A stretch of DNA of 64,000 bases from UBA4733 sp036734945 (GCA_036734945.1 DAIMXP010000004.1:62001-126000); one strand, 5' to 3'. Counted from the stretch's first letter, positions 7,261-16,797 are shown. Notes: generated by a model not told the origin, from the sequence alone. Numbers and translations are program-made.

Positions 7261-8457
7261 CTACCGCTCCTCCTCTGCTCCACCTCGCCGGGGCGCCGAT
7301 GATGGCGCTCCGGCGAGGTGGAGGGCGATGCGCCGGTAGAGTTCCGCCGCCGCGGCAACGTCCGCCAACGATACATATTCCTCCGCCGTATGCGCCTGGG
7401 CGATGGAGCCTGGGCCCAGCACGATGGCTGGAATGCCGCCAAGCGCCCAGAGTTTGCTGGCGTCTGTGCCATACGGGACACCGATAGGCCGGGTGGGTAG
7501 GTTGAGGTTGGCGCAGGCCGCACGTCCGGCGCTTACCACGGCAGCATCGTCAGGCGTCTCGAGCGGCCAATCGACAACGAACGGCTCCTCTCGCGTGATC
7601 TTGAGCACCGGGTTGGCGGCGGCACATTCGGCGAGGAATGCGTCCACTTCGGCGAGCGCTCCCTGGGCGTCTTCGCCGGGAATGAGCCGGCGGTCAATCT
7701 CGATAGTACAACGTTCGGGTACGACGTTGACGCCGGTACCACCCCAGATCCGGCCAACGCTCAGGGTCGGGGACCCCACCAGGGGATGCCGGCGTCCGCG
7801 TAGGTGCGCCTGAAACGCCCGCAAAGACTGCAAGACCTCGGCCATCTGGTCAATGGCGTTGTCACCCTCCTCGGGACGCGAGCTGTGCGCCGCCCGTCCG
7901 GTCGTCGTCAGGCGCCAGCGGACGCAGCCTTTGTGCGCCACGACAATCCGCAACTCCGTCGGTTCGCCAACGACCGCCGCGTGAACCGGGCACTTGCTGT
8001 CGACAAATGCCGTCACGCCGCGGAAGGCGTGCTCCTCGTCCACCGAGGCCAGGAGCATGACGTTGACCCGGAGGCGCTCCTGCTCTTTCTGCAAGGCCTC
8101 CAGGGCCAGCAACATGGCGGCAAGCGAGCCCTTGGTGTCGCAGGAGCCCCGTCCGTACAGCCTGCCCTCGCGGACTTCGGGCTGCAGCGCACGCGCTCCC
8201 ATCGGCCCCAGGTCGACCGTGTCCATATGGGCCTCGAAGAGCAGGGTCTGCTGGGCGCCGGGCACGCACAACTCGGCCCGGATGTTGTCTCGACCTGGAA
8301 GCACAGGCTGACGGGTGACCACCAGCCCCAGGCGGCGGCAGTAGCCCTCGACGTAATTGGCCACTGCCGCTTCGCCGCGGCTGCCGCCGGGATAGGCGGG
8401 GTTGACACTCTCCAGCGCCACAAGGTCGCTCAAGAGCTGGACGAGTTGTTGGGTCAT
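7261..8457 (-). CDS. M20 family metallopeptidase (acetylornithine deacetylase/succinyl-diaminopimelate desuccinylase-like)
   Basis: 398-residue di-zinc amidohydrolase with the complete M20 signature: EAHMDTVD (H77, D79), GRGSCDTKGSLAAM (bridging D107), the catalytic glutamate pair in SVDEEH (E141, E142), GEPT (E165) and HSSRPEEG at the start of the dimerisation domain. It removes N-acyl groups from amino acids or cleaves short peptides in the cytoplasm. The specific substrate is not evident. It ends 133 bp before the ceramidase-like gene and starts 22 bp after the MBL-fold hydrolase, so it is probably co-transcribed with them. Confidence 0.9.
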   Translation of the reverse strand: MTQQLVQLLSDLVALESVNPAYPGGSRGEAAVANYVEGYCRRLGLVVTRQPVLPGRDNIRAELCVPGAQQTLLFEAHMDTVDLGPMGARALQPEVREGRLYGRGSCDTKGSLAAMLLALEALQKEQERLRVNVMLLASVDEEHAFRGVTAFVDSKCPVHAAVVGEPTELRIVVAHKGCVRWRLTTTGRAAHSSRPEEGDNAIDQMAEVLQSLRAFQAHLRGRRHPLVGSPTLSVGRIWGGTGVNVVPERCTIEIDRRLIPGEDAQGALAEVDAFLAECAAANPVLKITREEPFVVDWPLETPDDAAVVSAGRAACANLNLPTRPIGVPYGTDASKLWALGGIPAIVLGPGSIAQAHTAEEYVSLADVAAAAELYRRIALHLAGAPSSAPRRGGAEEER

Positions 8458-8479
8458 GGCAAACGACTCCGCTGCTTCC

Positions 8480-9220
8480 TCATGTCAGTTGTGGCGGGGG
8501 CAACAGGTTGGCGATGGCCTGCATTGCCTTCTCCACCTGCCGCCGCCCATGCCGGACGGCAAAGGTGAGATGGCCCGGAAACAGGCCATCCACCGACAGG
8601 GCAGCCAGCCGTTCGATGCTGGCGATGGACTCCTGCAGCGAGCAATCCCAGGTGTGTTGCAGCAGAATCGTGCCCCCGAAGAAGACGGCGTCGCCACAGA
8701 AGACCGACACCCGGTCACCCTGGCGCAGGACGTAGGCGATGTGGCCCGAAGCATGCCCCGGCGTGTTCAGGGCTGTGAGGGTGAGATCACCGACCGTCAC
8801 CTGGGCGCCGTCGTCAAGCTCGGCATCCACCGGGCAGGGTGGGAATATGAAGTCGGGCGGATAGGCGCCGGCCTTGCGCGCCACGTCGAGGCTCACCGCG
8901 CGCTCGTCGCCCTCGCGCAGGTAACGCGCCACGGCCGGGGACGCCAGGACACGCAGACCGAAGTGCTGGCGCAGCGGGGCGGCGCCAGTCGCATGGTCGG
9001 CGTGCCCATGGGTAAGCAGAAGCTGTTTCACCCGCTCCAGATCGAGCCCGTCTCCTTCGATCTGAGCGACGATGCCGGCGATATTGCGCCCCCCACCCGC
9101 GTCGATGAGCGCATATTCGTGTCCGCCATCGACGAGGTAGACGTGACAGTCGAAGTCATCGGTAATGCCGAAGCCAAGCCGGCCACTGGCGACGATGTGG
9201 ATTCGGTCGGCAATCTTCAC
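8480..9220 (-). CDS. MBL-fold metallo-hydrolase
   Basis: 246-residue metallo-beta-lactamase-fold enzyme with the HGHADH metal motif (71-76), a following His in NTPGHASGH, and the metal Asp in FCGDAVFFGG. Length and motifs fit the glyoxalase II/hydroxyacylglutathione hydrolase-like or lactonase group acting on esters or thioesters. Start set at the GTG at 9220, which has GGAGAAGGAG seven bases upstream; longer in-frame starts lack a ribosome-binding site. It sits between the Gfo/Idh cluster and the M20 peptidase; a lactonase role after sugar oxidation by the Gfo/Idh enzymes is plausible but inferred. Confidence 0.87.
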   Translation of the reverse strand: MKIADRIHIVASGRLGFGITDDFDCHVYLVDGGHEYALIDAGGGRNIAGIVAQIEGDGLDLERVKQLLLTHGHADHATGAAPLRQHFGLRVLASPAVARYLREGDERAVSLDVARKAGAYPPDFIFPPCPVDAELDDGAQVTVGDLTLTALNTPGHASGHIAYVLRQGDRVSVFCGDAVFFGGTILLQHTWDCSLQESIASIERLAALSVDGLFPGHLTFAVRHGRRQVEKAMQAIANLLPPPQLT

Positions 9221-9293
9221 GACATTGCTCCTTCTCCCTGCCATTGACGTCACTGATGAAGCGGTTGTCCAGGGGACCGGCCGCCACTGTCGG

Positions 9294-10421
9294 CTATCCC
9301 TCTGGTGTCTGCGTGATGGCTACTCGCTTCCCCTCACGGGCGGAACGGTACGTGGCCTCGGCCACCTCGATCACCCGCATGTTGTCCACCCCCGTGATCG
9401 GGGGCGGCGTTCCCGTTTCGACCGCATGCACGAAGGCGCGCGTCAGTTCCCGCAGGGCATCTCCCCAGTGCTCCGGCACCGCGTATTCCACCGTCCCGGC
9501 GCCCAGCGACGAGACGCCCCAGACTTTCAGGCGAGGTTCAGGCGCCATCGTGTAGGCCATTCCCCCACTCCGGCAGATGACGACGACCTCCAGCCGGATC
9601 GTCGGCGAGACGGCATCTGAATGGATAATGGCCGTACCGCCGTTGCTCAGGAGGAAGTGCGCGACGCCGTAGTCCTCGACGGCGTACTGCGGATAGCGCA
9701 GGCGTCGCATGTCGGCGAATACCTCGGTGAACTCGACGCCGAAGATCCAGCGCGTCAGGTCGATCGGGTGATCGCCGTGGGTGAGCCAGCCGCCGCCGGG
9801 TGTTGCCGCCGGGTTGGTCCAGTCTGAGTCATAGGTATCCTCCCACTCACTGCGGCGGATCATGCCCGTGTTATAGGCGCAGTACAGATGCAGGAGATCA
9901 CCGAGCTCGCCTGTATCCACGATGCGCTTCATAAGTCGCCAGGTCTTCCAATAGCGAAAGTTGTAGCCGCCCATGAGGACCACGCCCGCCTCCCGGCAAG
10001 CCCGGATGATCTCCCGGCACTCCACTGCGGTCATGGCCATCGGCTTGTCGGAGAGCACATGCTTTCCGGCAGCCGCGAGTGCTCGGGCGATGGTACAGCG
10101 CAAACTCGTGCGCGCCGTAATAATGACGCCCTGCACGTCCGACTGGCAAAAGGCATCGAGGTCACGATACCCGGTCGCGCCCGTCAGCTCGACGAGCCGT
10201 TCCAGGTGGCGAGGCTCGTCATCCCACACCGCACTGACCCGGCAGAAATCGGCATCGCCGAGCGCACGGCAGAAGTTGATAGCATGCGGCCACAGATCGT
10301 AACCGGCAATGCCGATGCGAAAACGCTGATCGGCTGGCGTCGGCATCCGCTGGGCAGTCGTTTCATCCTCTCCCCGTAGCTCGCCGGTGACCGGGTCGAA
10401 GCGATCCGTGCTATTTGCCAT
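9294..10421 (-). CDS. Gfo/Idh/MocA family oxidoreductase (divergent Rossmann motif)
   Basis: 375-residue NAD(P)-dependent oxidoreductase. The family lysine motif is present as LSDKPMAMT (normally EKP), followed by GGYNFRYWK and a C-terminal substrate domain with HGDHPIDLTRWIFG. The nucleotide-binding turn is unusual, RIGIAGYDLWPHA instead of GxGxxG. ATG at 10421 chosen because GAGG lies 9 bases upstream and the start overlaps the previous gene's stop by 11 bases (ATGGCAAATAG), indicating tight coupling. Third of three consecutive family members; the three may oxidise successive or alternative sugar substrates. Confidence 0.86.
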   Translation of the reverse strand: MANSTDRFDPVTGELRGEDETTAQRMPTPADQRFRIGIAGYDLWPHAINFCRALGDADFCRVSAVWDDEPRHLERLVELTGATGYRDLDAFCQSDVQGVIITARTSLRCTIARALAAAGKHVLSDKPMAMTAVECREIIRACREAGVVLMGGYNFRYWKTWRLMKRIVDTGELGDLLHLYCAYNTGMIRRSEWEDTYDSDWTNPAATPGGGWLTHGDHPIDLTRWIFGVEFTEVFADMRRLRYPQYAVEDYGVAHFLLSNGGTAIIHSDAVSPTIRLEVVVICRSGGMAYTMAPEPRLKVWGVSSLGAGTVEYAVPEHWGDALRELTRAFVHAVETGTPPPITGVDNMRVIEVAEATYRSAREGKRVAITQTPEG

Positions 10422-11481
10422 CGTCCTGTACCTCACTCAGCAATACCGTGCAGTGCCGTTCGACGGACAGGTTGATGGCCTGCTCCAACCGCAAGGCCGC
10501 GAGTCCGTCGTCAATCGTGCAGGCCGGCGCCCGTCCCTCGCGCACGCTTTCCACAAAGTCGCGCAGTTCGCCGACGAAGCCATGTACCGCAAGGCTGTTC
10601 TGATCGTCGGCTGGGCGGATGTCTTCCGGCTCCCAGTAGTAGGTTGGGGAATCCGGCAGGAAGCCGATGACGCGACGCCAGTTCTCCACGAAGACGCGTC
10701 CGCCGACGCCGGTCACCGCCACGCGCTCGCTCCAATTGTTATGTTCCCCTTCCAGGCAGTTGACGTTCACGAGACCCACCCCACCGTTGCTGAAGCGTAA
10801 GGTCAGGGCGTAGCCCTCCAGCCCTTTGCCCCGACGAACGTGCTCGGCATAGACCGACTCGATCTCCCCAAGGAAAAAGCGGGGCAAGTCCAGGTGGTGC
10901 GTCGCGAAGCCGTTGAGGAAACGGTAGACGTCTACGGGATACTGGCCGTACGTGTAGCGAGACTCGAAGACTGAAGGCTCGCCAAAGGCAGGCTGATCCA
11001 CGAAGGCCTTCGCCCGCCGATACGGAGAGGAGAAGCGCTTCATGTAGCCGACTGCCAACTGTTTGCCCACCCGGCGCGCGGCGGCGGCCATGGCGGTGGC
11101 CTCCTGGATACTCTCTGCTGGCGGCTTTTCGACCCAGACGTGGACGCCGCGCTCCAGACAGTCGATGGCCACCGCCGCCTGCCGGCGCGGATGCATGCAG
11201 ACCAGCACGGCATCGAGGCGTTCCCGCTCCAGCATCAAGCGGTGGTCGGTGTACACAGCACGGACGCCATGGAAGGCAGCCACTCGCTCGGCGAGCGCAC
11301 GTTTGTGGTCGGCGAGGGCGACCAGTTCGGCAACGAGGGGCGGTTGCTGTCGCCCCTGTTGGGTCAGCACCAGGGCCGGTAGCCCTGCCGGTGCACCGCC
11401 GAATGCGACGCGCAGACTGGGGTAAAGACTCATGCGGGCGTGCTCGCCGCAACCGACGAAGCCCACGCGCAGCGGTGTCAT
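10411..11481 (-). CDS. Gfo/Idh/MocA family oxidoreductase
   Basis: 356 residues with an N-terminal Rossmann fold (LRVGFVGCGEHARMSLYPSL), the family EKP motif (VWVEKPPAES) and the catalytic-domain sequence FATHHLDLPRFFLG with its conserved His. It oxidises or epimerises sugars, inositols or related polyols with NAD(P). Start at the ATG at 11481, with GGAGG about 10 bases upstream. It is closely related to the next gene upstream (shared GFxGCGxHA, LYPxLR, PPxE and HHLDLxRFF), so the pair is a likely tandem duplication. Confidence 0.9.
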   Translation of the reverse strand: MTPLRVGFVGCGEHARMSLYPSLRVAFGGAPAGLPALVLTQQGRQQPPLVAELVALADHKRALAERVAAFHGVRAVYTDHRLMLERERLDAVLVCMHPRRQAAVAIDCLERGVHVWVEKPPAESIQEATAMAAAARRVGKQLAVGYMKRFSSPYRRAKAFVDQPAFGEPSVFESRYTYGQYPVDVYRFLNGFATHHLDLPRFFLGEIESVYAEHVRRGKGLEGYALTLRFSNGGVGLVNVNCLEGEHNNWSERVAVTGVGGRVFVENWRRVIGFLPDSPTYYWEPEDIRPADDQNSLAVHGFVGELRDFVESVREGRAPACTIDDGLAALRLEQAINLSVERHCTVLLSEVQDDGK

Positions 11482-11498
11482 CCTTGACCGCCTCCGTC

Positions 11499-12578
11499 TC
11501 AAGCAATCTCCGTCAGGGCAACCGGGCGTCCGTGTTGCGCCGACCGCTTCGCCGCCTGCTCAAGCTTGAGATGGGCGATACCATCGTCAATGTTCGGCGT
11601 GCCAACCGTGCCGTCGCGCACGCACTCGATGAAATGGCGAACCTCGCCCGTGTAGCCGTGCAGCGTGCGGGAGTCGAACTGATCACTCGGACTCTGGTCG
11701 TTCGGCTCCCAACTGTAGGGAAGCTCCGTGTTGCCGACATAGGCAGTGACGCGACGCCAATCATCGACGGTGACCCAGCCTCCGCGGCCGGTGATGGTGA
11801 CCCGCTCTTGCACGCGTTCCAGACAGTTGGTCTGCAGGAAGCCGACGGCGCCGCTGGCGAACTGCAGACTGAGCAACCAGGCTTCCTCTTGCGGCGCCGA
11901 GCGATTGCGATCCCGAAGCACTTCGGTATACGTTTGCGGCCGTCCGGTACTCCCCCCAGAACGAGAGACGTACAGCGCGTAGACACTGGCCACATCTCCC
12001 ATGAAGAAGCGGGCCAGGTCGAGATGATGGCAGGAGAAGGCGTTGAGGAAGTCGTAGACCTCAGGGGCCGCATACCGGCCATAGTTGTAGTGCGCTTCGT
12101 ACGTCGTCGGCGGGCCGAATTCGGGGCGTTGCATCTGGCTCAGCGCACGCTGGTACGGTTTCGAGAAGCGCTTCATGAAGGCGATCATCGCGAACTTGCC
12201 GGAGCGCTCGCACGCGTCCTTGACCGCGTAGGCATCCTCCAGCGTCTCTGTCGGCGGCTTCTCCACGAACACCGGCTTGCCCGCATTCAGGCAGTCGATG
12301 GCGATTGCAGGCTGCTGTCGCGGGTGCATCACCGCGAATAGGCAGTCGAGATCCTCCCGCTCCAGCATGGTCCGGTAGTCGGTGTACCAGTGCGCAAAGC
12401 CGAACACTCGGGCGTTACGCTGTGCCCGGCCCTCGTCGAGGTCGCAACACGCGACGAGTTCGCCACTGGGCTCCTTCAACGCGGGCGAGCCATTGACGCC
12501 CAGACGCAATGCCGGATACAGATTCTGACTGGCGTGGTTCCCGCAACCGATAAACCCGATGCGAACGAGACGACCCAT
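11499..12578 (-). CDS. Gfo/Idh/MocA family oxidoreductase
   Basis: 359 residues: Rossmann turn RIGFIGCGNHASQNLYPAL, cofactor motif VEKPPTET, and the substrate-domain motif FSCHHLDLARFFMG. The ATG at 12578 has AAGGAG eight bases upstream; only 17 bp separate it from the next family member, of which it appears to be a duplicate. Soluble cytoplasmic sugar or cyclitol dehydrogenase; specificity unknown. Two strong hairpins separate it from the SBP gene upstream, so its transcript level may differ from that of the SBP. Confidence 0.9.
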   Translation of the reverse strand: MGRLVRIGFIGCGNHASQNLYPALRLGVNGSPALKEPSGELVACCDLDEGRAQRNARVFGFAHWYTDYRTMLEREDLDCLFAVMHPRQQPAIAIDCLNAGKPVFVEKPPTETLEDAYAVKDACERSGKFAMIAFMKRFSKPYQRALSQMQRPEFGPPTTYEAHYNYGRYAAPEVYDFLNAFSCHHLDLARFFMGDVASVYALYVSRSGGSTGRPQTYTEVLRDRNRSAPQEEAWLLSLQFASGAVGFLQTNCLERVQERVTITGRGGWVTVDDWRRVTAYVGNTELPYSWEPNDQSPSDQFDSRTLHGYTGEVRHFIECVRDGTVGTPNIDDGIAHLKLEQAAKRSAQHGRPVALTEIA

Positions 12579-12608
12579 CTGTTTTCTCCTTGCTTGCATG
12601 TCAGCCCC

Positions 12609-12666
12609 CTGCTGCGCGCCAACGCCTCAGCCCCGACAGCGGTGCCGAGGCGTTGGCGCGCAGCAG
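12609..12666 (-). terminator. 20-bp perfect stem hairpin downstream of the SBP gene
   Basis: Arms 12609-12628 and 12647-12666 (CTGCTGCGCGCCAACGCCTC and its exact complement) with an 18-base loop. It lies in the 209-bp gap between the SBP gene and the Gfo/Idh trio. There is no U-tract, so it may act as a partial terminator or as an mRNA-stabilising 3' structure for the SBP transcript. Confidence 0.6.
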
Positions 12667-12715
12667 AGAACCGTCCACCGCAACACAGCGGTGGGTAACC
12701 CCTCCTCCGGCCCGA

Positions 12716-12755
12716 GGAAGTCGATACGTGGCGCCGGCGTCACGTATCGACTTCC
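12716..12755 (-). terminator. 15-bp perfect stem hairpin immediately after the SBP stop
   Basis: Arms 12716-12730 (GGAAGTCGATACGTG) and 12741-12755 pair exactly around a GC-rich 10-base loop, beginning 32 bp past the SBP stop codon. Second of two consecutive hairpins in this gap; typical position for differential expression of a highly made binding protein over downstream genes. Confidence 0.6.
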
Positions 12756-12787
12756 CTGCCATCAGGTGAACGGCTCGCGGGCGGAGT

Positions 12788-14320
12788 CTAAAGGCCGCTC
12801 ATGTTCTTGTCCAGCACCACCTGGATCGCCGTCTGGGCCGCGGTGAGCGCATCGTGGGGCGACTTGGCGCCGCTCAACGCATCAGTCATCAACTGGCCAT
12901 GCAGCTTGAGGATTTCGGCGCCGCCGGGGACGACCGGCACCCACTTACCGCCAAGGGCGAGCTGGGCATAGATCTTCCGCACCGGATCCTTGCTGAGGTA
13001 GGCGTCGCTCGCCAGCGCCGATTTCGACGTCGGCACGGCACCCGGACCATCGGCCCAGCGCACCTGGTTAGCAGCCGTGGAGATGTACTCCAGGAAATGG
13101 AATGCATCGCTCGGGTTCTTGGCCCCAGTGGGAATGACGTAGGTGGGGCCTCCCTGGTAGGTGGTGTCCTTGCCGTCCGGCGGCTTGGGGATCAGACCGG
13201 CGCCGTACACGTCAGGCGAGAAGTTCGGCACCGCCGGCTTCCAGATGGCGCTCACTTCGCCCTGGTAGTCCAGGTGCGAGGCGATCTTCCCCTCGGGCAG
13301 CGCGGCTTTCTGCGCCTGCGGCGAGAGGCCCTTGATGAAGTCCTGGTAGTGCTGCCATCCGCCCTGCATCTTCACGAAGTCAACGACGAGGTTGAGGGCG
13401 TTGAGACCGAGGTCGGTATTAAAGATCGCCTTCGTGCGGTCCGGGCTGAGTTCATCTTGCCCTTGCTGCCACATGAAGATGAGCCAGGCGGCCTGGGGAC
13501 CACCATTGCCGAACTGCGGGGCAAAGCCGTAGCGCTGGATGGCCCCGCTGGCATCGGCTTTGAAGATCTTCTGGGCTGACTGTTTCAGGTCGTCCCAGGT
13601 AGCAGGCGCCTGGTCCGGGGCGAGCCCAACCTCCTGATAGGCCGGCTTGTTCCAGTAGAACAGCCAGACATCCGAACCTTGCGGGACGGCGAAGACCTTC
13701 CCCTTCCAGGTGACGTCGCTGCGCAGTCCGTCGCGCCAATCCGACGGGATGAGCACCTTGGATTGGCCGATCATGGCATCAAGCGGCTCGATGATGCCCT
13801 TGTTGCCCCACTCCGCGGCCAGGTAGCGATCCATGTGGGCAAAATCGGGCACGGTGCCGGCCGCGACCATTTGCGGCAGCTTGGTGGTGCTATAGACTTG
13901 CGGCTCGCTCGTGACCTTGATGGTCGGGTTCTGCTGGGCGTACTCCTTGATGAAGGTGTCGCCCAGGGTCCCCGGCTTGTAGAAGACGTCTTGCCCCCAC
14001 AGCAAGAGCGTGCGCTGACCAGCGGCGGCCTGGGCAGCGGCGGATGTCGTTGTGGCTGCGGCGCTCGATGTCACGGCGGCCGCCGCCGCGGCAGAGGTTG
14101 TGGTCGCGGCGCTCGTCGCCACTGTGGTCAGTGCAGCCGTGGCACTGGTCGTGGCGGCCTGAGCCGTTGTCGCGCTGGCGACGGCGCTGGAGGTTGTACC
14201 GGCGGCAGTGCTACTGCCAGTGCTACTGACCGTGGCGGCGACACTGCCGCCGCAGGCGGCCAGCAATGGCACGAGTGTACCAAGAGGCGCGAGCGCCACC
14301 AGAAAGCGGCGGCGGGTCAC
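12788..14320 (-). CDS. Extracellular solute-binding lipoprotein (ABC sugar-type, family 1)
   Basis: 510 residues. Twin-arginine leader MTRRRFLVALAP, lipobox ending LLAAC with lipidated C23, then about 75 Ala/Ser/Thr residues as a surface linker. The binding domain starts near residue 103 (RTLLLWGQDVFYKPG) and has typical blocks such as LFYWNKPAYQEVGL and PTYVIPTGAKNPSDAFHFLEYIS. Captures oligosaccharides or similar solutes outside the membrane. The only usable start is a GTG without a good ribosome-binding site; an overlapping ATG frame with AGGA upstream (14366) runs into it out of frame, so the exact start or a small frameshift is uncertain. No permease follows. Confidence 0.88.
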   Translation of the reverse strand: MTRRRFLVALAPLGTLVPLLAACGGSVAATVSSTGSSTAAGTTSSAVASATTAQAATTSATAALTTVATSAATTTSAAAAAAVTSSAAATTTSAAAQAAAGQRTLLLWGQDVFYKPGTLGDTFIKEYAQQNPTIKVTSEPQVYSTTKLPQMVAAGTVPDFAHMDRYLAAEWGNKGIIEPLDAMIGQSKVLIPSDWRDGLRSDVTWKGKVFAVPQGSDVWLFYWNKPAYQEVGLAPDQAPATWDDLKQSAQKIFKADASGAIQRYGFAPQFGNGGPQAAWLIFMWQQGQDELSPDRTKAIFNTDLGLNALNLVVDFVKMQGGWQHYQDFIKGLSPQAQKAALPEGKIASHLDYQGEVSAIWKPAVPNFSPDVYGAGLIPKPPDGKDTTYQGGPTYVIPTGAKNPSDAFHFLEYISTAANQVRWADGPGAVPTSKSALASDAYLSKDPVRKIYAQLALGGKWVPVVPGGAEILKLHGQLMTDALSGAKSPHDALTAAQTAIQVVLDKNMSGL

Positions 14321-14502
14321 CGCACGATGGTACCGCGTGATGGTTGAGTTGAACCAGGATTCAGCATCTTCTCTTGTCCTTTCTCTTTGCGGGGCACTGC
14401 GCGACCCCGATGACGCTTGTTCACGACTGGGGGACGGTCAGGGCGATAGGCGCTCCTTTCCTCGGCTGCGGGCAGGCCGTCGACACGGCCATCGTCACGT
14501 TA

Positions 14503-16797
14503 TCAACGCGCTGGTTCGCTTCGGGCGTTCCAGCGGGCGCGTTGCTCGGGCAACCAGCGGGTCAAGAGCTGGTCGCAGTTCACGATCTTTTCCGCTAGAT
14601 CAAGCGGGATATAGTAGTACTGGTTGCTCGCCTCGAAACCGATCCGGCTGTCCGCCATTTGCAGGGTGTACAGGCGGCGCGCCAGTGCGCTTTCCGCGTG
14701 GAGCAGCCGCTCGAGTTCTGCAAGCCCGTCCCGGGCCGCCTCGCTGGTCCCGGCCGCAGGGTCTCGCTCCGCTCGCCAGCCCGCGTCGCGTGTCCGGACG
14801 AAGTCCGTCTGGTTGGCCACACTCTGGAAGTGGATGCCGGCGGCTTCGATCACGCGCGCTTCTGCGTTGACCGCTACGCGCGCTTCTGCGTCGACCACCG
14901 GACGATCGGTTGATGAGGCCTCCGCCAGAGCGCGTCGCAGGAGCGCTGTCGCATCTTCGCAGCCGACGGCCACCAATGCCATTTGGCGCGCGAACACGTC
15001 TGCCGGATAGATGGCGCGCCAGCCGTCCAGATCGTCGTAAGGAAAGCCGATCATGGTGGACTGGTAGCCGGTCGGCTGTGCCCAGAGCAGGTTGGCGGGA
15101 CCCCAGTGGGTCGGCGCACGATAGACGACGCCGCCATGGTAGGGAAACTCCTCGAACGCCGCGCTCAGGATGCGCCAGGCTGCGATCACCGCCGACGCGG
15201 CTCCGCCAAAGCGGCGCTCCGCCACCTGCCGGATGGCTTCTTCGGGAGTCGGCTCCGCCGCACTGCCCATCGCCGCCACGACCTCCAGGTTGGGCGAGGG
15301 ATAACCGCCCAGCGTCCAGCCCAGCATCAAACCGTCGACGCCGGCCGCCCGCACGTTGGCGGCGTGGCGCGCCACCAGCTCCATCGCCGGGATGTACGGT
15401 ACCGCCGAGAGCTCCCAGGTGACGGCGGCTTGAATTTTGGCGATGGGCGTGAGACCGCGTTGGCGCGCCAGGTCCCAGTGGCGAGTGGCGCGCGGACCCG
15501 GGCCGACCGCCGAGATGCTGTACTCGCCGACGCTGCTGGCGACGCCGCCACGACGGATCGGCAACTGCCACTCGCTCACGCTGATCAGCGCCGCGTCCGC
15601 CGGCAGCGCCGCGATGGTCGCCTCGACGGCGTCGTCGCGCCAGCCCCAGTCCCAGATGAGCAAACGGCTCCGGCTGCCGGCGGCCCGCCTACCCTCATCA
15701 ATCAGGCGATTCACCTCCGCGATCACCTCAGCAGCGGAACGGCGGGCGCAGCGCGGACAGCCCTCACCGTGGTGGTGCGACCAGCAGTTGGTGAGGTTTT
15801 CCGACGCCGTGATGGTGAAAAGACCGGCCAGATCCGGCACAGCCAGGCAGAGCGAGCGCACTGCCTCCCGCAGGTAGTCCTGGACCTCCGGCAGGCTCGT
15901 ACAGATGGTGGCAAGATCCCGCTGGGCGACGCCTTGTAACTGCGGGTGGCGCTGGAAGAATTCGGGCGGCATCGCGCGGGGCTCGTTCAGGTACAGGTAC
16001 AGGCCAATGCCGTGCGCCCTGGCCCGCGCCACCAACGTGTTCAGTGCGGCTAAGCGTCGCTGATAGTCGGCGCTGAGCTCGGGCTGCCAGGGAAAGAGGG
16101 CCAGCCGGTAGAGCACGGCCTGGAGCCAGATCCCGTCGACACCGCATCCTGCCAGCCGAGCAAGGTAGCCATCGGGATAGGGGTCGAGCGCCTCGTCCAG
16201 CAGGGGATCGCCGTAGAGGGCGAAATAGGAGGAGCAAAAGCGCGGCCGAAATCGGCTCTCCGGCGGTGGCTCCCGCCGTTGTGCCGGCGCCGCCACCAGC
16301 GCCTGGACGAAACTGAAGAGTGGCTCTCCTGCCGCGCCGACGCCGCCCGGGAACTCTCGGTGTACCAGCAGGCTGATCTCCTGCGCGCGCGCGACGGCGT
16401 CGGCGTCGGGCTCACGATACTCCAGCCGCGTACACTGCGGCTTCAAGTTTCCCAACTTGTGCCAGAGGAAATCGTCCTCGCGCAGGCTGTAGGACAACTC
16501 CTCCTCCGTCCAGCCGAGCAGCGCCAGCAGTTGATCATAGGGGAGGAGATGCCAGTTCCGGCGAATCACGGTGATGGCGGAGCGCCGCCGCTGATCGGCG
16601 CTGATCTCCGGCGGTCCGGCCAGGCCCATTGCGCGGCCCAGGCGCAGCACGTCGTCGGCTGTGGCGCCAATGACGGCGGCGAGCTGCGCCACCGGGACGA
16701 GCTGCCAATTCCGCCAGACATAGGCATGCAGCCGGTCGGGGAAGTGGGGGACCGGCAGCGCAGCGGGCGCCGCACCCGCCGGCAACGGTGCAGTCAT
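14503..16797 (-). CDS. Large GH20/GH67-like TIM-barrel protein (putative glycosidase)
   Basis: 764 residues. An N-terminal part of about 175 residues contains two similar segments (YVWRNWQLVPVAQLAAVIGA and VIRRNWHLLPYDQLLALLGW) that look like a duplicated helical module. A barrel-like region follows (CGVDGIWLQAVLYRLA, IGLYLYLNEP, LFTITASENLTNCWSHHHGEGCPRC). The barrel resembles the protein encoded at 17996-20215 and the alpha-glucuronidase/hexosaminidase clan, but I do not recognise a defined family. Catalytic acid candidates are the Glu of TASEN and the Glu in LNEP. No signal peptide. It is 62 bp downstream of the class V aminotransferase in the GntR-linked operon. Confidence 0.7.
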   Translation of the reverse strand: MTAPLPAGAAPAALPVPHFPDRLHAYVWRNWQLVPVAQLAAVIGATADDVLRLGRAMGLAGPPEISADQRRRSAITVIRRNWHLLPYDQLLALLGWTEEELSYSLREDDFLWHKLGNLKPQCTRLEYREPDADAVARAQEISLLVHREFPGGVGAAGEPLFSFVQALVAAPAQRREPPPESRFRPRFCSSYFALYGDPLLDEALDPYPDGYLARLAGCGVDGIWLQAVLYRLALFPWQPELSADYQRRLAALNTLVARARAHGIGLYLYLNEPRAMPPEFFQRHPQLQGVAQRDLATICTSLPEVQDYLREAVRSLCLAVPDLAGLFTITASENLTNCWSHHHGEGCPRCARRSAAEVIAEVNRLIDEGRRAAGSRSRLLIWDWGWRDDAVEATIAALPADAALISVSEWQLPIRRGGVASSVGEYSISAVGPGPRATRHWDLARQRGLTPIAKIQAAVTWELSAVPYIPAMELVARHAANVRAAGVDGLMLGWTLGGYPSPNLEVVAAMGSAAEPTPEEAIRQVAERRFGGAASAVIAAWRILSAAFEEFPYHGGVVYRAPTHWGPANLLWAQPTGYQSTMIGFPYDDLDGWRAIYPADVFARQMALVAVGCEDATALLRRALAEASSTDRPVVDAEARVAVNAEARVIEAAGIHFQSVANQTDFVRTRDAGWRAERDPAAGTSEAARDGLAELERLLHAESALARRLYTLQMADSRIGFEASNQYYYIPLDLAEKIVNCDQLLTRWLPEQRARWNARSEPAR

